Below are positions 54,724-63,419 of a stretch of 64,000 nt of DNA, piece by piece (position 1 is the stretch's first letter; each line of letters begins with the position of its first letter). The DNA lies in NCBI RefSeq assembly GCF_950097975.1, contig NZ_CATNHF010000001.1, positions 923,446-987,445 of the forward strand, read 5' to 3'. The notes under the pieces were generated by a model. The model saw only the letters and a list, made by a program, of their open reading frames with translations, was not told the DNA's origin and ran no database searches. Source of the DNA: Microbacterium sp. T2.11-28. Lineage in GTDB: Bacteria > Actinomycetota > Actinomycetes > Actinomycetales > Microbacteriaceae. The translations under genes and the position numbers were made by a program.

Positions 54724-54760
54724 CTACCGGCCGCCCGACGGGCCGGACGCCCGCGCGCGA

Positions 54761-55624
54761 TCAGCGCCAGCTGCCCAGCTTCTCGGGATTGCGCATCATC
54801 CAGATGTCCGTGACGCGGTCGCCGTCCGTGGCGAACGAGACGACCGCCGACACCTCGCCGTCGAGCCGGATGAGGAGGCCGTCCCCGTCGCCGTGGACGA
54901 CGTGCTCGTACGTGGCCGCCGGGAGCTTGCGGGCAAGGCCCAGCAGGAACCGGGCCACGTCGTCCGCGCCGCGCACCGGTCGCCGGGCCGCCGACACGAT
55001 CCCGCCGCCGTCGGAGCGCAGCACCACATCGGGGTCGAGGATGCCCACGAGCGCCTCGAGCGAGCCGGAGCCCGCCGCCTCGGCGAAGGCCGCCACGAGT
55101 GCCGAGTGACGCTCGGGCGGAACACCGGCACCACGGCGCTGCCCCACATGGCGGCGGGCGGACGTCGCGAGCTGGCGGCAGGCGGCCGGCGTGCGGCCCA
55201 CGACCTCGGCGATCTCGGCGAACGACAGGGCGAAGACGTCGTGGAGCACGAAGGCCACCCGCTCGGCGGGCGTGAGGGTCTCGAGCACGAGCAGCAGCGC
55301 CGTCGAGACGCTGTCGGCGCGCTCGACCGCCTCGGACGGATCGTCCGCGGGCGACGCGTACGCGGGCACCGGCTCCGGCAGCCACTCGCCCACGTACCGC
55401 TCGCGGCGCGCGCGCGCCGAGCCGAGCATGTCGAGGCAGATCCGTCCCGTCACGCGCATCAGCCATGCACCGGGCGAGCGGATGGCGTCGCGCTCCGCGT
55501 CGTCGAGGCGCAGCCACCGCGTGTACGCCTCCTGTACGGCGTCCTCGGCATCCGCCCTCGTGCCGAGCATGCGCAGCGCCGCGGCCACGAGTCTCGGCCG
55601 CTCGGCCAGCAGGGTGCTCTCCAC
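54761..55624 (-). CDS. ECF41-type sigma factor with SnoaL-like C-terminal domain
   Basis: Extracytoplasmic-function sigma factor, 287 aa. Sigma2 includes LVAAALRMLGTRADAEDAVQEAYTRWLR; sigma4 is VLETLTPAERVAFVLHDVFALSFAEIAEVVGRTPAACRQLATSARRHV. The ECF41 hallmarks are all present: linker WLPEP, DGGG in the SnoaL-like domain, and NPEKL at the C-terminus. This group is controlled by its own C-terminal domain and not by an anti-sigma factor. GTG 55624 is favoured, with GGAGG five bases upstream. Divergent gene has a matching promoter. Confidence 0.93.
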   Translation of the reverse strand: MESTLLAERPRLVAAALRMLGTRADAEDAVQEAYTRWLRLDDAERDAIRSPGAWLMRVTGRICLDMLGSARARRERYVGEWLPEPVPAYASPADDPSEAVERADSVSTALLLVLETLTPAERVAFVLHDVFALSFAEIAEVVGRTPAACRQLATSARRHVGQRRGAGVPPERHSALVAAFAEAAGSGSLEALVGILDPDVVLRSDGGGIVSAARRPVRGADDVARFLLGLARKLPAATYEHVVHGDGDGLLIRLDGEVSAVVSFATDGDRVTDIWMMRNPEKLGSWR

Positions 55625-55661
55625 GCCCACCTCCCCGGACCCGCCGGGGCGGCCGGGTCCA

Positions 55662-55688
55662 CCTCACATTCTGGCCTGCTGCGTCGTC
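55662..55688 (+). promoter_or_regulatory. ECF41-like promoter for the NmrA gene
   Basis: CCTCACA at 55662-55668 and CGTC at 55685-55688 are separated by exactly 16 bases, close to the ECF41 consensus TGTCACA-N16-CGTC (matches in TCACA and all of CGTC). It is 33 bases before the ATG of the divergent NmrA-like gene, the usual position of an ECF41 target. Confidence 0.7.
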
Positions 55689-55720
55689 GATGAAGCGACC
55701 GATCAGAGAGAGGACACCCC

Positions 55721-56464
55721 ATGAGGATCGCCGTCGCAGGAGGAACCGGAACCGTCGGACGCGAGATCGTCGCCGCCGTGCGGGCCCGCGGACACGAGGC
55801 CGTCGTGATGGCCCGGTCGACGGGCGTCGACCTCGGCACCGGGCAGGGGCTCGACGCGGCGTTGGCGGGCGCGGACGCCGTGATCGACGCGTCGAGCATC
55901 GGCACCATGAGCGCCGAGGAGTCGAGGGCGTTCTTCCGCACGGCCTCCGAGACGCTGCTCGCCGGGGCCGCACGCGCCGGCGTCGGGCACGCCGTGCTCC
56001 TGTCCATCGTGGGGATCGACCGGAATCCGCACGGCTACTACGCGGGCAAGGTCGCGCAGGAGGCGGTCTGGACGCAGAGCCCCGTGCCGTCGACGATCGT
56101 GCGGGCGACGCAGTTCCACGAGTTCGCGGGCCAGGTGTCCGGGCAGGCGAGACTCGGGCCGATCCAGCTGGCTCCGCACGCCCGCACCCAGCCGATCGCG
56201 GCGGCCGAGGTGGCCGCCCACCTCGCGGGGCTGGTCGAGGCGCCCGCGGCGGGTCGGGCGACCGACATCGCGGGCCCCCGCGAGGAGGACCTGGCCGACA
56301 TGATCCGCGCGTGGGTGCGCCATCAGGGGCGGCGCGGGCCCGTCATCGCCGTGAGCCTGCCGGGAGCGCAGATGCGCGGCATGCGCGCCGGGCTCGCGCT
56401 CCCCGGCCCCGACGCGCTGCGCCTCGGTCCGACCTTCGCCGACTGGCTCGCCGACCGCGGCTGA
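55721..56464 (+). CDS. NmrA/SDR-like NAD(P)-binding protein, ECF41 partner
   Basis: Atypical short-chain dehydrogenase of 247 aa. The N-terminal dinucleotide loop is RIAVAGGTGTVGREIVAAVRARGHE (GGTGTVG with Rossmann spacing). GYYAGKVAQEA keeps a YxxxK pair. ADDED length matches NmrA/NAD(P)H-azoreductase-like proteins. Such oxidoreductases are typical conserved partners of ECF41 sigma factors. AGAGAGGA precedes ATG. Substrate unknown; redox-responsive control is inferred. Confidence 0.85.
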   Translation: MRIAVAGGTGTVGREIVAAVRARGHEAVVMARSTGVDLGTGQGLDAALAGADAVIDASSIGTMSAEESRAFFRTASETLLAGAARAGVGHAVLLSIVGIDRNPHGYYAGKVAQEAVWTQSPVPSTIVRATQFHEFAGQVSGQARLGPIQLAPHARTQPIAAAEVAAHLAGLVEAPAAGRATDIAGPREEDLADMIRAWVRHQGRRGPVIAVSLPGAQMRGMRAGLALPGPDALRLGPTFADWLADRG

Positions 56465-56492
56465 GGCGGTGCGGCGAGACGGGCGCGCCACC

Positions 56493-56662
56493 GGTCGTTG
56501 AGCGAGGAGCACAGCGACGAGACGAAACGGGAACGACGTTTCGACTCGCTGCGCTCGCTCAACGACCGAGGAGACGGGCGCGCCACCGGTCGTTGAGCGA
56601 GGAGCACAGCGACGAGACGAAACGGGGACGACGTTTCGACTCGCTGCGCTCGCTCAACGACC
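56493..56662. repeat. Two 75-bp REP-like palindromes in tandem
   Basis: Copies at 56493-56567 and 56588-56662 begin GGTCGTTGAGCGAGGAGC and end CGCTCGCTCAACGACC; the ends are inverted repeats and inner CGAGACGAAACG pairs with CGTTTCGACTCG. The spacer GAGACGGGCGCGCCACC before each copy is repeated as well, giving a 95-bp tandem unit. The core is identical except for one base (GGGAACG or GGGGACG). It fills the gap between the NmrA and lysC stops; I see no gene there. Confidence 0.85.
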
Positions 56663-56694
56663 GACGAGACGGCGCGCGACGGCCGGGGCGGTCG

Positions 56695-57981
56695 TCAGCG
56701 GCCGGAGCCGGCGTAGACGACAGCCTCGGTGTCGCCGTCGAGGCCGTAGGCGGTGTGCACCACGCGCGCCGCGTCGGCCAGCTCATCGCCGCGGACGACG
56801 ACCGAGATGCGGATCTCCGAGGTCGAGATCATCTCGATGTTGACGCCCGCCGTCGACAGCGCCTCGAACAGCGTCGCAGAGACGCCCGAGTGCGCGCGCA
56901 TGCCCGCCCCGACGACCGACAGCTTGCCGATCTGGTCGTCGTGCACGAGGCTCTCGAACCCGACCTGCTGCTGCTCGGCGGCCAGCGCCCGCAGCGCCGC
57001 CGAAGCGTCGGCCTTGGGCAGCGTGAACGAGATGTCGGTGCGGCCGGTCGCGGCGGCGGAGACGTTCTGGACGATCATGTCGACGTTCGCTCCGCTGCGC
57101 GCCACGATCTTGAAGATCTCCGCGGCCTTGCCGGGGACGTCGGGCACGCCGATGACGGTGATCTTGGCCTGGCTGAGGTCGGTCGCGACACCGGCGACGA
57201 TCGGCTCTTCCACTTCTCCTCCTTCGACCCCCTCGGGAACCGTCATCCCGGGTCCGAGCACGAACGTGCCGACCCCCGAGCTGAACGTCGAGCGGGCATG
57301 GATCAAGACGCCGTGGCGGCGAGCGTACTCCACCGCACGGATGTACAGGACTTTGGCGCCGTTGGCGGCGAGCTCGAGCATCTCCTCGGCGCCGACGGTG
57401 CTGAGCTTGCGGGCGTTGGGGACCACGCGCGGGTCGGCGGTGAAGATGCCGTCGACGTCGCTGTAGATCTCGCACACGTCGGCGCCGAGCGCGGCCGCCA
57501 GGGCGACCGCCGTGGTGTCGGACCCGCCGCGGCCGAGCGTGGTGATGTCACGGGTGTCACGGTTGAAGCCCTGGAATCCGGCGACGATCACGATGGCGCC
57601 CTCGTCGAGCGCTTCGCGCACGCGGACGGGCGTGACGTCCACGATGCGCGCCGCACCGTGGTGGGCGGTGGTGATCATCCCGGCCTGGCTGCCGGTGAGC
57701 GAGCGCGCCTCGAAGCCCATGGAGTGGATGGCCATCGCCAGCAGCGCCATGGAGATCCGCTCCCCCGACGACAGCAGCATGTCGAGCTCGCGCGGCGCCG
57801 GGATCGGGGCGACCGCGTGGGCGAGGTCGAGGAGCTCGTCGGTCGTGTCGCCCATCGCACTGACGGCGACCACGACGTCGTGTCCGGCGCGACGCGCGTC
57901 GACGATCCGCTTCGCGACGCGCTTGATGCTCTCGGCGTCGGCGACCGACGACCCGCCGTACTTCTGGACGATCAGCGCCAC
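56695..57981 (-). CDS. lysC: Aspartate kinase (alpha form)
   Basis: First enzyme of the aspartate pathway, 428 aa. Catalytic domain begins [22 protein letters not shown] and contains [31 protein letters not shown]; two ACT domains follow from about residue 258. GTG 57981 has GGGAGTG upstream. An internal ribosome-binding site within the gene would make a separate beta subunit from the ACT region, as in Corynebacterium glutamicum. Feedback control by lysine plus threonine is expected from the family, not shown here. Confidence 0.96.
   Translation of the reverse strand: MALIVQKYGGSSVADAESIKRVAKRIVDARRAGHDVVVAVSAMGDTTDELLDLAHAVAPIPAPRELDMLLSSGERISMALLAMAIHSMGFEARSLTGSQAGMITTAHHGAARIVDVTPVRVREALDEGAIVIVAGFQGFNRDTRDITTLGRGGSDTTAVALAAALGADVCEIYSDVDGIFTADPRVVPNARKLSTVGAEEMLELAANGAKVLYIRAVEYARRHGVLIHARSTFSSGVGTFVLGPGMTVPEGVEGGEVEEPIVAGVATDLSQAKITVIGVPDVPGKAAEIFKIVARSGANVDMIVQNVSAAATGRTDISFTLPKADASAALRALAAEQQQVGFESLVHDDQIGKLSVVGAGMRAHSGVSATLFEALSTAGVNIEMISTSEIRISVVVRGDELADAARVVHTAYGLDGDTEAVVYAGSGR
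57211..57224 (-). promoter_or_regulatory. Internal ribosome-binding site and start for aspartate kinase beta subunit
   Basis: Within lysC, AAGGAGG (57224-57218) is spaced four bases from an in-frame GTG (57213-57211). Translation from there yields a 172-residue product beginning [20 protein letters not shown], very similar to the beginning of the beta subunit described for corynebacterial aspartokinase (MEEAVLTGVAT). This would give an alpha2beta2 enzyme. Confidence 0.8.
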
Positions 57982-58114
57982 TGCACAACACTCCCGGGAG
58001 AAGGCCGGCCACCCGGGCCGGCGGGCCGCTACCGGCCCCGACCTCTCATCTTAGAGACGCGCGGATGCCGCTCGAGCCATGTGACGCAGGTCCGCGAGCG
58101 CGTACCGTGGACCC

Positions 58115-58522
58115 ATGAGCGCTCACGTCGAAGCCATCTGGAACCGCGCCCTCGACCTCGCCTCGCCGGCCGAGGCGAGCCGACCCGGCGATGTCGCCCT
58201 GCTCACCGTGCTGACCTTCCATGGGCTCGTGACCAACGGCGGGCTCCTCAACGCCGTCGAGCTCCACGCGTACGACGACGTCTACCCGAGCGACGCCGTC
58301 GTCGAGGCGTACCGGTTCCTCGGACTCGAGGACGCGGCCGCCGCGATCGACAACGCGGTGCTCGAGCAGCGCGACCTGGTCGTGCGCGGCGACGACGATG
58401 ACGACGTCGCGGATGCCGCGGAGCGCATCGACGCCACGTACACCCTCGACGACGACGACATCGAAGCCGCCCTCGCGGTGGCCGTGCGCAACGACCCCGA
58501 CGACTTCGCCCCCGTCGACTAG
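58115..58522 (+). CDS. Small acidic protein, DMP19/DUF4375-like
   Basis: Protein of 135 aa, acidic and mostly helical. The segment LLTVLTFHGLVTNGGLLNAVELHAYDDVYP resembles the NGGF motif of DMP19/DUF4375 proteins, though the match is weak. The C-terminal half is strongly acidic (RGDDDDDVADAAERIDATYTLDDDDIEAAL). TACCGT ends six bases before ATG and there is no Shine-Dalgarno sequence. Convergent with an EamA transporter. Function unknown. Confidence 0.65.
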   Translation: MSAHVEAIWNRALDLASPAEASRPGDVALLTVLTFHGLVTNGGLLNAVELHAYDDVYPSDAVVEAYRFLGLEDAAAAIDNAVLEQRDLVVRGDDDDDVADAAERIDATYTLDDDDIEAALAVAVRNDPDDFAPVD

Positions 58523-58532
58523 GTCGCGCCGG

Positions 58533-59456
58533 TCAGGCGATCGGAAGGTCGGTCGCAGGCGCGGGGCGACGACGCAGCCGCCCGCCGGTCGCGGCGAGCC
58601 AGCAGCCGAGGATCACCAGCGGGAAGCCGACGAGCAGGCCCGGCGACAGCGCCTCGCCGAGCACGAACACGCCCAGCAGCACGGCGACGACCGGGTTCAC
58701 GTAGGTGAACAGCGGTGCGCGCACCGGGCCCACCTCGCGGATGAGCGCGAAGAACCCGAGGAAGGCGACCGCGGTGCACAGGATGCCGAGCGCGACGAGC
58801 GCCACGGTGGAGCGGACGGTCGGCACCTCGTGCTGGGTGAGCAGCCCGAAGGGCAGATAGGCGAGGCCGATGAACAGGAGCGAGAGCGTGATGGTCCCGA
58901 GCGAGGGCACGTCGCGGAGCTTGGTCGCGATGAGGAACGGGGCGATGGCGTAGAGCAGGGCCACCAGCAGCACCTGTCCGACCGCGAGCAGAGCCGCGTC
59001 GGCATCGGCCACCGCCAGTCCGGGACCCAGGACGATCACGGCGACGCCGGCGAACCCCATGCCGAGCCCGACCGTCCGCGCCGGGGACAGCACGCCGCGA
59101 TCGCCGCGCAGGAGCGAGATGAGCGCGGCGAACAGCGGCACGGTCGCCACCAGCAGCCCGGTGAGTCCCGACGGCAGGGTCTGTTCGGCGTGCCCGAGCA
59201 GCAGGAACGGTCCCGCCATCTCGATCGCGCCGAACGCGAGCACCCACGGCCAGACGCGCAGGGCGGGGCGCAGCGCGCCGCGGTGAAGGGCCAGGGGAAG
59301 GAGGATCGCGGCGCCGAGGAGCGTGCGTCCGGCGACGATCGCGGCGGGCGAGAAGGAGTCGACCGCCTCCTTGATGAACAGGTACGGGATGCCCCACAGC
59401 ACGGCCATCGCCCCGTAGAGGAGCCAGCCGCGCGTCGAGACGGACGGGCCGCCCAT
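58533..59456 (-). CDS. EamA-family (DMT) exporter
   Basis: Membrane transporter of 307 aa with ten hydrophobic segments in two EamA repeats. The first begins GWLLYGAMAVLWGIPYLFIKEAVDSFSPAAIVAGR, the second includes VPTVRSTVALVALGILCTAVAFLGFFALIREVGPVRAPLFTYVNPVVAVLLGVFVLGE, both typical. ATG 59456 overlaps the recR stop by one base (TGATG), so it is downstream of dnaX-recR in one transcript. Substrate unknown, with amino acids or purines common for the group. Confidence 0.9.
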   Translation of the reverse strand: MGGPSVSTRGWLLYGAMAVLWGIPYLFIKEAVDSFSPAAIVAGRTLLGAAILLPLALHRGALRPALRVWPWVLAFGAIEMAGPFLLLGHAEQTLPSGLTGLLVATVPLFAALISLLRGDRGVLSPARTVGLGMGFAGVAVIVLGPGLAVADADAALLAVGQVLLVALLYAIAPFLIATKLRDVPSLGTITLSLLFIGLAYLPFGLLTQHEVPTVRSTVALVALGILCTAVAFLGFFALIREVGPVRAPLFTYVNPVVAVLLGVFVLGEALSPGLLVGFPLVILGCWLAATGGRLRRRPAPATDLPIA

Positions 59457-60049
59457 CAGACGCTGCGACGACCCTCGAAGGCGCGCCCGAGGGTGACCTC
59501 GTCGGCGTACTCGAGATCGCCGCCGACGGGGAGCCCGGAGGCCAGCCGCGTGACCCAGATCTCGAGCGTGTGCAGCAGGCGGCTGAGGTAGGTCGACGTC
59601 GCCTCGCCCTCGAGGTTGGGATTGGTGGCGAGGATCACCTCCTGCACCGTGCCGTCGGCGAGGCGCTGCATGAGCTGGGTGATCCGCAGATCGTCCGGGC
59701 CGATGCCGGCGATCGGGCTGATGGCGCCGCCGAGCACGTGGTAGAGCCCGCGGAACTCCCGCGTGCGCTCGATGGCCGAGACATCCTTCGCGTCCTCGAC
59801 GACGCAGATGAGCGTGGGGTCGCGACGCGGGTCGCGGCAGATGCCGCAGCGCTCCTGCTCGGACACGTTGCCGCAGATCTCACAGAACCGCACCCGCTCG
59901 CGCAGCTCGCCCAGGAGCTGCGACAGGCGCGACACGTCGAACGTGGGCGTCTGGAGGATGTGGAATGCGATGCGCTGCGCCGACTTCGGGCCGATGCCGG
60001 GAAGGCGGCCGAACTCGTCGATGAGGTCCTGGACGATGCCGTCGTACAT
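59456..60049 (-). CDS. recR: Recombination protein RecR
   Basis: DNA-repair protein of 197 aa of the RecF pathway. Helix-hairpin-helix [24 protein letters not shown], Cys4 zinc finger [22 protein letters not shown], then the Toprim domain [39 protein letters not shown] and [19 protein letters not shown]. Two bases separate it from the dnaX stop, leaving no space for ybaB, which usually lies between these genes. Confidence 0.97.
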   Translation of the reverse strand: MYDGIVQDLIDEFGRLPGIGPKSAQRIAFHILQTPTFDVSRLSQLLGELRERVRFCEICGNVSEQERCGICRDPRRDPTLICVVEDAKDVSAIERTREFRGLYHVLGGAISPIAGIGPDDLRITQLMQRLADGTVQEVILATNPNLEGEATSTYLSRLLHTLEIWVTRLASGLPVGGDLEYADEVTLGRAFEGRRSV

Positions 60050-60051
60050 GG

Positions 60052-62181
60052 TCAGCTGAACCTCGTGGGCGGTGTGTAGGGCTCTTCACGGACGAAGGTG
60101 GCGCCGAGCATCTGGCGGACCACCGCCTCGCCCACCCGCTCGATGCCGTTCGGCCGGGGTGCTCGCGCCGGCGCCGGGCGGTCCACGGCGACGGGGGCGC
60201 GGGGCGGGATCGGCGCGTCCGCGGCCACGGGCGGCGGAAGCTCCTCCTCCTCTTCGGCCGTCATGGGCGCGTCGGCATCGGCGAGGACGTCTCCGGCGTG
60301 GGTGAGGGTGAGCGTGCGCACCGGCGCCGACGCCGCCTCTTCGGGCTCGTCGTCGACGGCGAGCGGGGCGCTGGACGCCTCACCACCGGGGATCGGCGCC
60401 ACGGCCCACTCGGTGACGGGCGCCGGCGCGGCGGACGCGCGGGACGGAGCGGGGGCCGGTGAGCCGCCGGAACGCGGTGCCGATCCGGCCGAGGGAGCGG
60501 GAGGGTCCTGACGCGCGGAGGGAGCCGGAGGCACGCGGGAGGAGGGAGACGCTGACGCACCCTCCGCATCTGCATCACCGGACGACGCGCCGCCGCCGGC
60601 GGCTGCCGGGGCGGCCGGCTCGTGACGGGCGACGTACTTCACCCGGACGCCGAGGATCTGGATGATCGCGCCGCGGAGGTCTTCGCTGGGGCCCTTGCCG
60701 GCGGCCAGCTTCTTGAACGACGCGACGTCGGATGCGCTCGGGAAGGCCAGCGTGAGGACGTCGTCGACGAACGCGACCGGACGCGCGGCCGAGGCGAGCA
60801 TCCACGAGGAGCGGCTGACCGGCTCGAGGGCCGCGAGGATGCGTTCCCAAGCCCCGGTGACGTCGTCGAGGGTCAGCGGACCGGAGGGCACCGGCGGGGC
60901 CGGCGCTTCGGCGGCGGGAGCGGGTGCGGCGGCAGGAGCGACCGCGACGGGAGCGGGTGCGGGAGCCTGAGCCGCCGGAGTCGGCGACGGCGCGGCCGGA
61001 GGCTCCGCCGCAGCAGGAGCGGCGGCGGGAGCGGGTGCGGCGGGAGCGGTGGCAGGAACGGCCGCGACCAGCGGCGCCGGCGCTCCGCTGGCGAGCACGC
61101 GCGCCACGAGGAGCTCGAGCTGGAGCCGCGGCGATGTGGCACCCGACATGTCGTCGAGCGCCGTCACGACGATGTCGGCGACCCGCGAGAGCCGGTCGGT
61201 GCCGAAGGCCGACGCCTGCACGCCCATGCGGTCGAGCTCGTCGGCCGGCACGCCGCGCAGCACCGCGGAGGCGCCCGCACCGGTGGCGGACACGATGATC
61301 AGGTCGCGCAGCCGCTCGAGGAGATCGTCGACGAAGCGGCGCGGATCCTGGCCCGTCTGCACGACACGGTCCACGGCGGCGAAGGCGGCGCCGGCGTCGT
61401 GCCGGGCGAACGCCTCGACGACCTCGTCGAGCAGCTCGGCGTGCGTGTAGCCGAGCAGCGCCACCGCACGCTCGTAGCCGACGACGCCGTCGTCGGAACC
61501 GGCGATGAGCTGGTCGAGCAGCGACAGCGTGTCGCGCGGCGAGCCTCCGCCGGCACGGACGACGAGCGGGAGCACGCCCGGCTCGACCGAGACGTTCTCG
61601 GCGGTGCAGAGCTGCTCGACGTACTCGAGCATGGCCGCGGGCGCGACGAGACGGAAGGGGTAGTGGTGCGTGCGCGAGCGGATCGTGCCGATGACCTTCT
61701 CGGGCTCGGTGGTGGCGAAGATGAACTTCACGTGCTCGGGCGGCTCCTCGACGAGCTTGAGGAGCGCGTTGAAGCCCTGCGCGGTGACCATGTGGGCCTC
61801 ATCGAGGATGAAGATCTTGAAGCGATCGCGCGCCGGGGCGAACACGGCGCGCTCGCGCAGGTCGCGCGCGTCGTCGACGCCGTTGTGCGAGGCCGCATCG
61901 ATCTCGACGACGTCGAGCGACCCGCCGCCGCCGCGGCTGAGCTCGACGCAGCTGTCGCACGTGCCGCACGGGGTGTCGGTGGGTCCCGCCGCGCAGTTCA
62001 GACACCGGGCGAGGATGCGCGCCGACGTCGTCTTGCCGCAGCCGCGCGGGCCCGAGAACAGATAGGCATGCCCCACCCGATCGCCGCGCAGGGCCGTCAT
62101 GAGGGGCTCGGTGACCTGCGACTGCCCGATCATCTCGCCGAAGGACTCGGGCCGGTAACGGCGATACAGGGCGGTGGTCAC
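60052..62181 (-). CDS. dnaX: DNA polymerase III subunit gamma/tau
   Basis: Clamp-loader ATPase of 709 aa. AAA+ core: [50 protein letters not shown] with Walker A; zinc Cys in [57 protein letters not shown] and [12 protein letters not shown] (sensor). Then a long Pro/Ala-rich linker (residues about 365-440), a tau-like domain and another disordered region. Starts at GTG 62181, six bases from TAGTCT with no Shine-Dalgarno, so probably leaderless. No slippery sequence recognised. Confidence 0.96.
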   Translation of the reverse strand: MTTALYRRYRPESFGEMIGQSQVTEPLMTALRGDRVGHAYLFSGPRGCGKTTSARILARCLNCAAGPTDTPCGTCDSCVELSRGGGGSLDVVEIDAASHNGVDDARDLRERAVFAPARDRFKIFILDEAHMVTAQGFNALLKLVEEPPEHVKFIFATTEPEKVIGTIRSRTHHYPFRLVAPAAMLEYVEQLCTAENVSVEPGVLPLVVRAGGGSPRDTLSLLDQLIAGSDDGVVGYERAVALLGYTHAELLDEVVEAFARHDAGAAFAAVDRVVQTGQDPRRFVDDLLERLRDLIIVSATGAGASAVLRGVPADELDRMGVQASAFGTDRLSRVADIVVTALDDMSGATSPRLQLELLVARVLASGAPAPLVAAVPATAPAAPAPAAAPAAAEPPAAPSPTPAAQAPAPAPVAVAPAAAPAPAAEAPAPPVPSGPLTLDDVTGAWERILAALEPVSRSSWMLASAARPVAFVDDVLTLAFPSASDVASFKKLAAGKGPSEDLRGAIIQILGVRVKYVARHEPAAPAAAGGGASSGDADAEGASASPSSRVPPAPSARQDPPAPSAGSAPRSGGSPAPAPSRASAAPAPVTEWAVAPIPGGEASSAPLAVDDEPEEAASAPVRTLTLTHAGDVLADADAPMTAEEEEELPPPVAADAPIPPRAPVAVDRPAPARAPRPNGIERVGEAVVRQMLGATFVREEPYTPPTRFS

Positions 62182-62279
62182 CAGAACAGACTACGGCGTA
62201 CCGGGGACATCGTGCCGGGCGCGCATCCCGGCGCCCTGCCGCGGGAAGAACGTCGTCCCCGGCGACGTTGAGCACCGTC

Positions 62280-63419
62280 ATGGAACCCGCACCCGTCGAC
62301 GTCGTCGTGATCGGCGCGGGCCAGGCGGGACTGTCGGCCGCCTACCATCTGCGGCGCCGCGGGTTCGTGCCCGTCGACGCTCCCGGCGACGACGACGACC
62401 CGACCGGCACCTTCGTCGTGCTCGACGCCGATGCCGCTCCCGGCGGCGCCTGGCAGCACCGGTGGGCGTCGCTGCGGATGGCGACCGTCAACGGCATCCA
62501 CGAGCTCCCGGGCCACCCCGTGCCCGCCGCGGACCCGTCCGCCGCCAGCCGCGACGTCCTCCCCGCCTACTTCGCCGACTACGAGCAGCGGTTCGAGCTG
62601 CGCGTCCGGCGACCGGTCACCGTCTCCGCGGTGCGCCGCGCCGACGACGACCCGGACGGCGACCTCGTCGTCGAAACCGATCGCGGCCGCTGGCGGGCGC
62701 GCTGGGTGATCAACGCCACCGGCACCTGGCGGCGCCCGTTCTGGCCGCACTACCCCGGTCAGGAGCGCTTCGCGGGGCGGCAGCTCCACGTCCACGACTA
62801 CGTGTCGGCGGAGGAGTTCGCCGGTGAGCGCGTGGTGATCGTGGGCGCGGGCATCTCGGCGATCCAGCTCCTGGACGAGATCTCGCGCGTCGCCGACACG
62901 TTCTGGGTGACGCGGCGAGAGGTCGACTGGGATGCCGGCGACTTCGACACGGCCGCGCGCATCGCCGCGATCGCCGGGGTCGAGGAGCGCGTGCGCCGCG
63001 GCCTGCCTCCGGGGAGCGTCATCTCGGTCACGGGTCAGCACTGGACGCCGTGGGCGCGGGCGGCGCGGGACCGCGGCGTGCTGGTGCGGCATCCCATGTT
63101 CACCGCCGTCGAGGAGCACGGCGTGCGCATGCCCGACGGCTCGTTCGAGCCCGCGGACGTCATCCTGTGGGCGACGGGGTTCCGCGCCGACATCGCCCAC
63201 CTCGCCCCGCTGGGGCTGCGCACCGCCGCCGGGGGCATCCGGGTCGCCGACGGACGCGCCATCGACGAGCCGCGGCTCTTCCTGATCGGCTACGGCCCGT
63301 CCCAGTCCACGGTCGGCGCGAACCGTGCCGGCCGCGCCGCCGTGCGGGCGATCATGACCGACATCGCCCGCCGCCCCGCCGAGCCCGCGCCCGAGGAGGC
63401 GGACGTCGGCGCGGCGTGA
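62280..63419 (+). CDS. FAD-dependent NAD(P)-binding oxidoreductase (CzcO-like)
   Basis: Flavoprotein of 379 aa. FAD loop DVVVIGAGQAGLSAAYHLRRRG at residues 7-28, second dinucleotide loop VVIVGAGISAIQLLDEI near 185, and the ATG-like motif ILWATGFRAD near 300. Layout matches class B-like flavin monooxygenases and CzcO proteins. Similar in architecture to the arsenic-operon flavoprotein but clearly diverged. ATG 62280 is preferred to an in-frame TTG 62268. Divergent from dnaX; substrate unknown. Confidence 0.83.
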   Translation: MEPAPVDVVVIGAGQAGLSAAYHLRRRGFVPVDAPGDDDDPTGTFVVLDADAAPGGAWQHRWASLRMATVNGIHELPGHPVPAADPSAASRDVLPAYFADYEQRFELRVRRPVTVSAVRRADDDPDGDLVVETDRGRWRARWVINATGTWRRPFWPHYPGQERFAGRQLHVHDYVSAEEFAGERVVIVGAGISAIQLLDEISRVADTFWVTRREVDWDAGDFDTAARIAAIAGVEERVRRGLPPGSVISVTGQHWTPWARAARDRGVLVRHPMFTAVEEHGVRMPDGSFEPADVILWATGFRADIAHLAPLGLRTAAGGIRVADGRAIDEPRLFLIGYGPSQSTVGANRAGRAAVRAIMTDIARRPAEPAPEEADVGAA

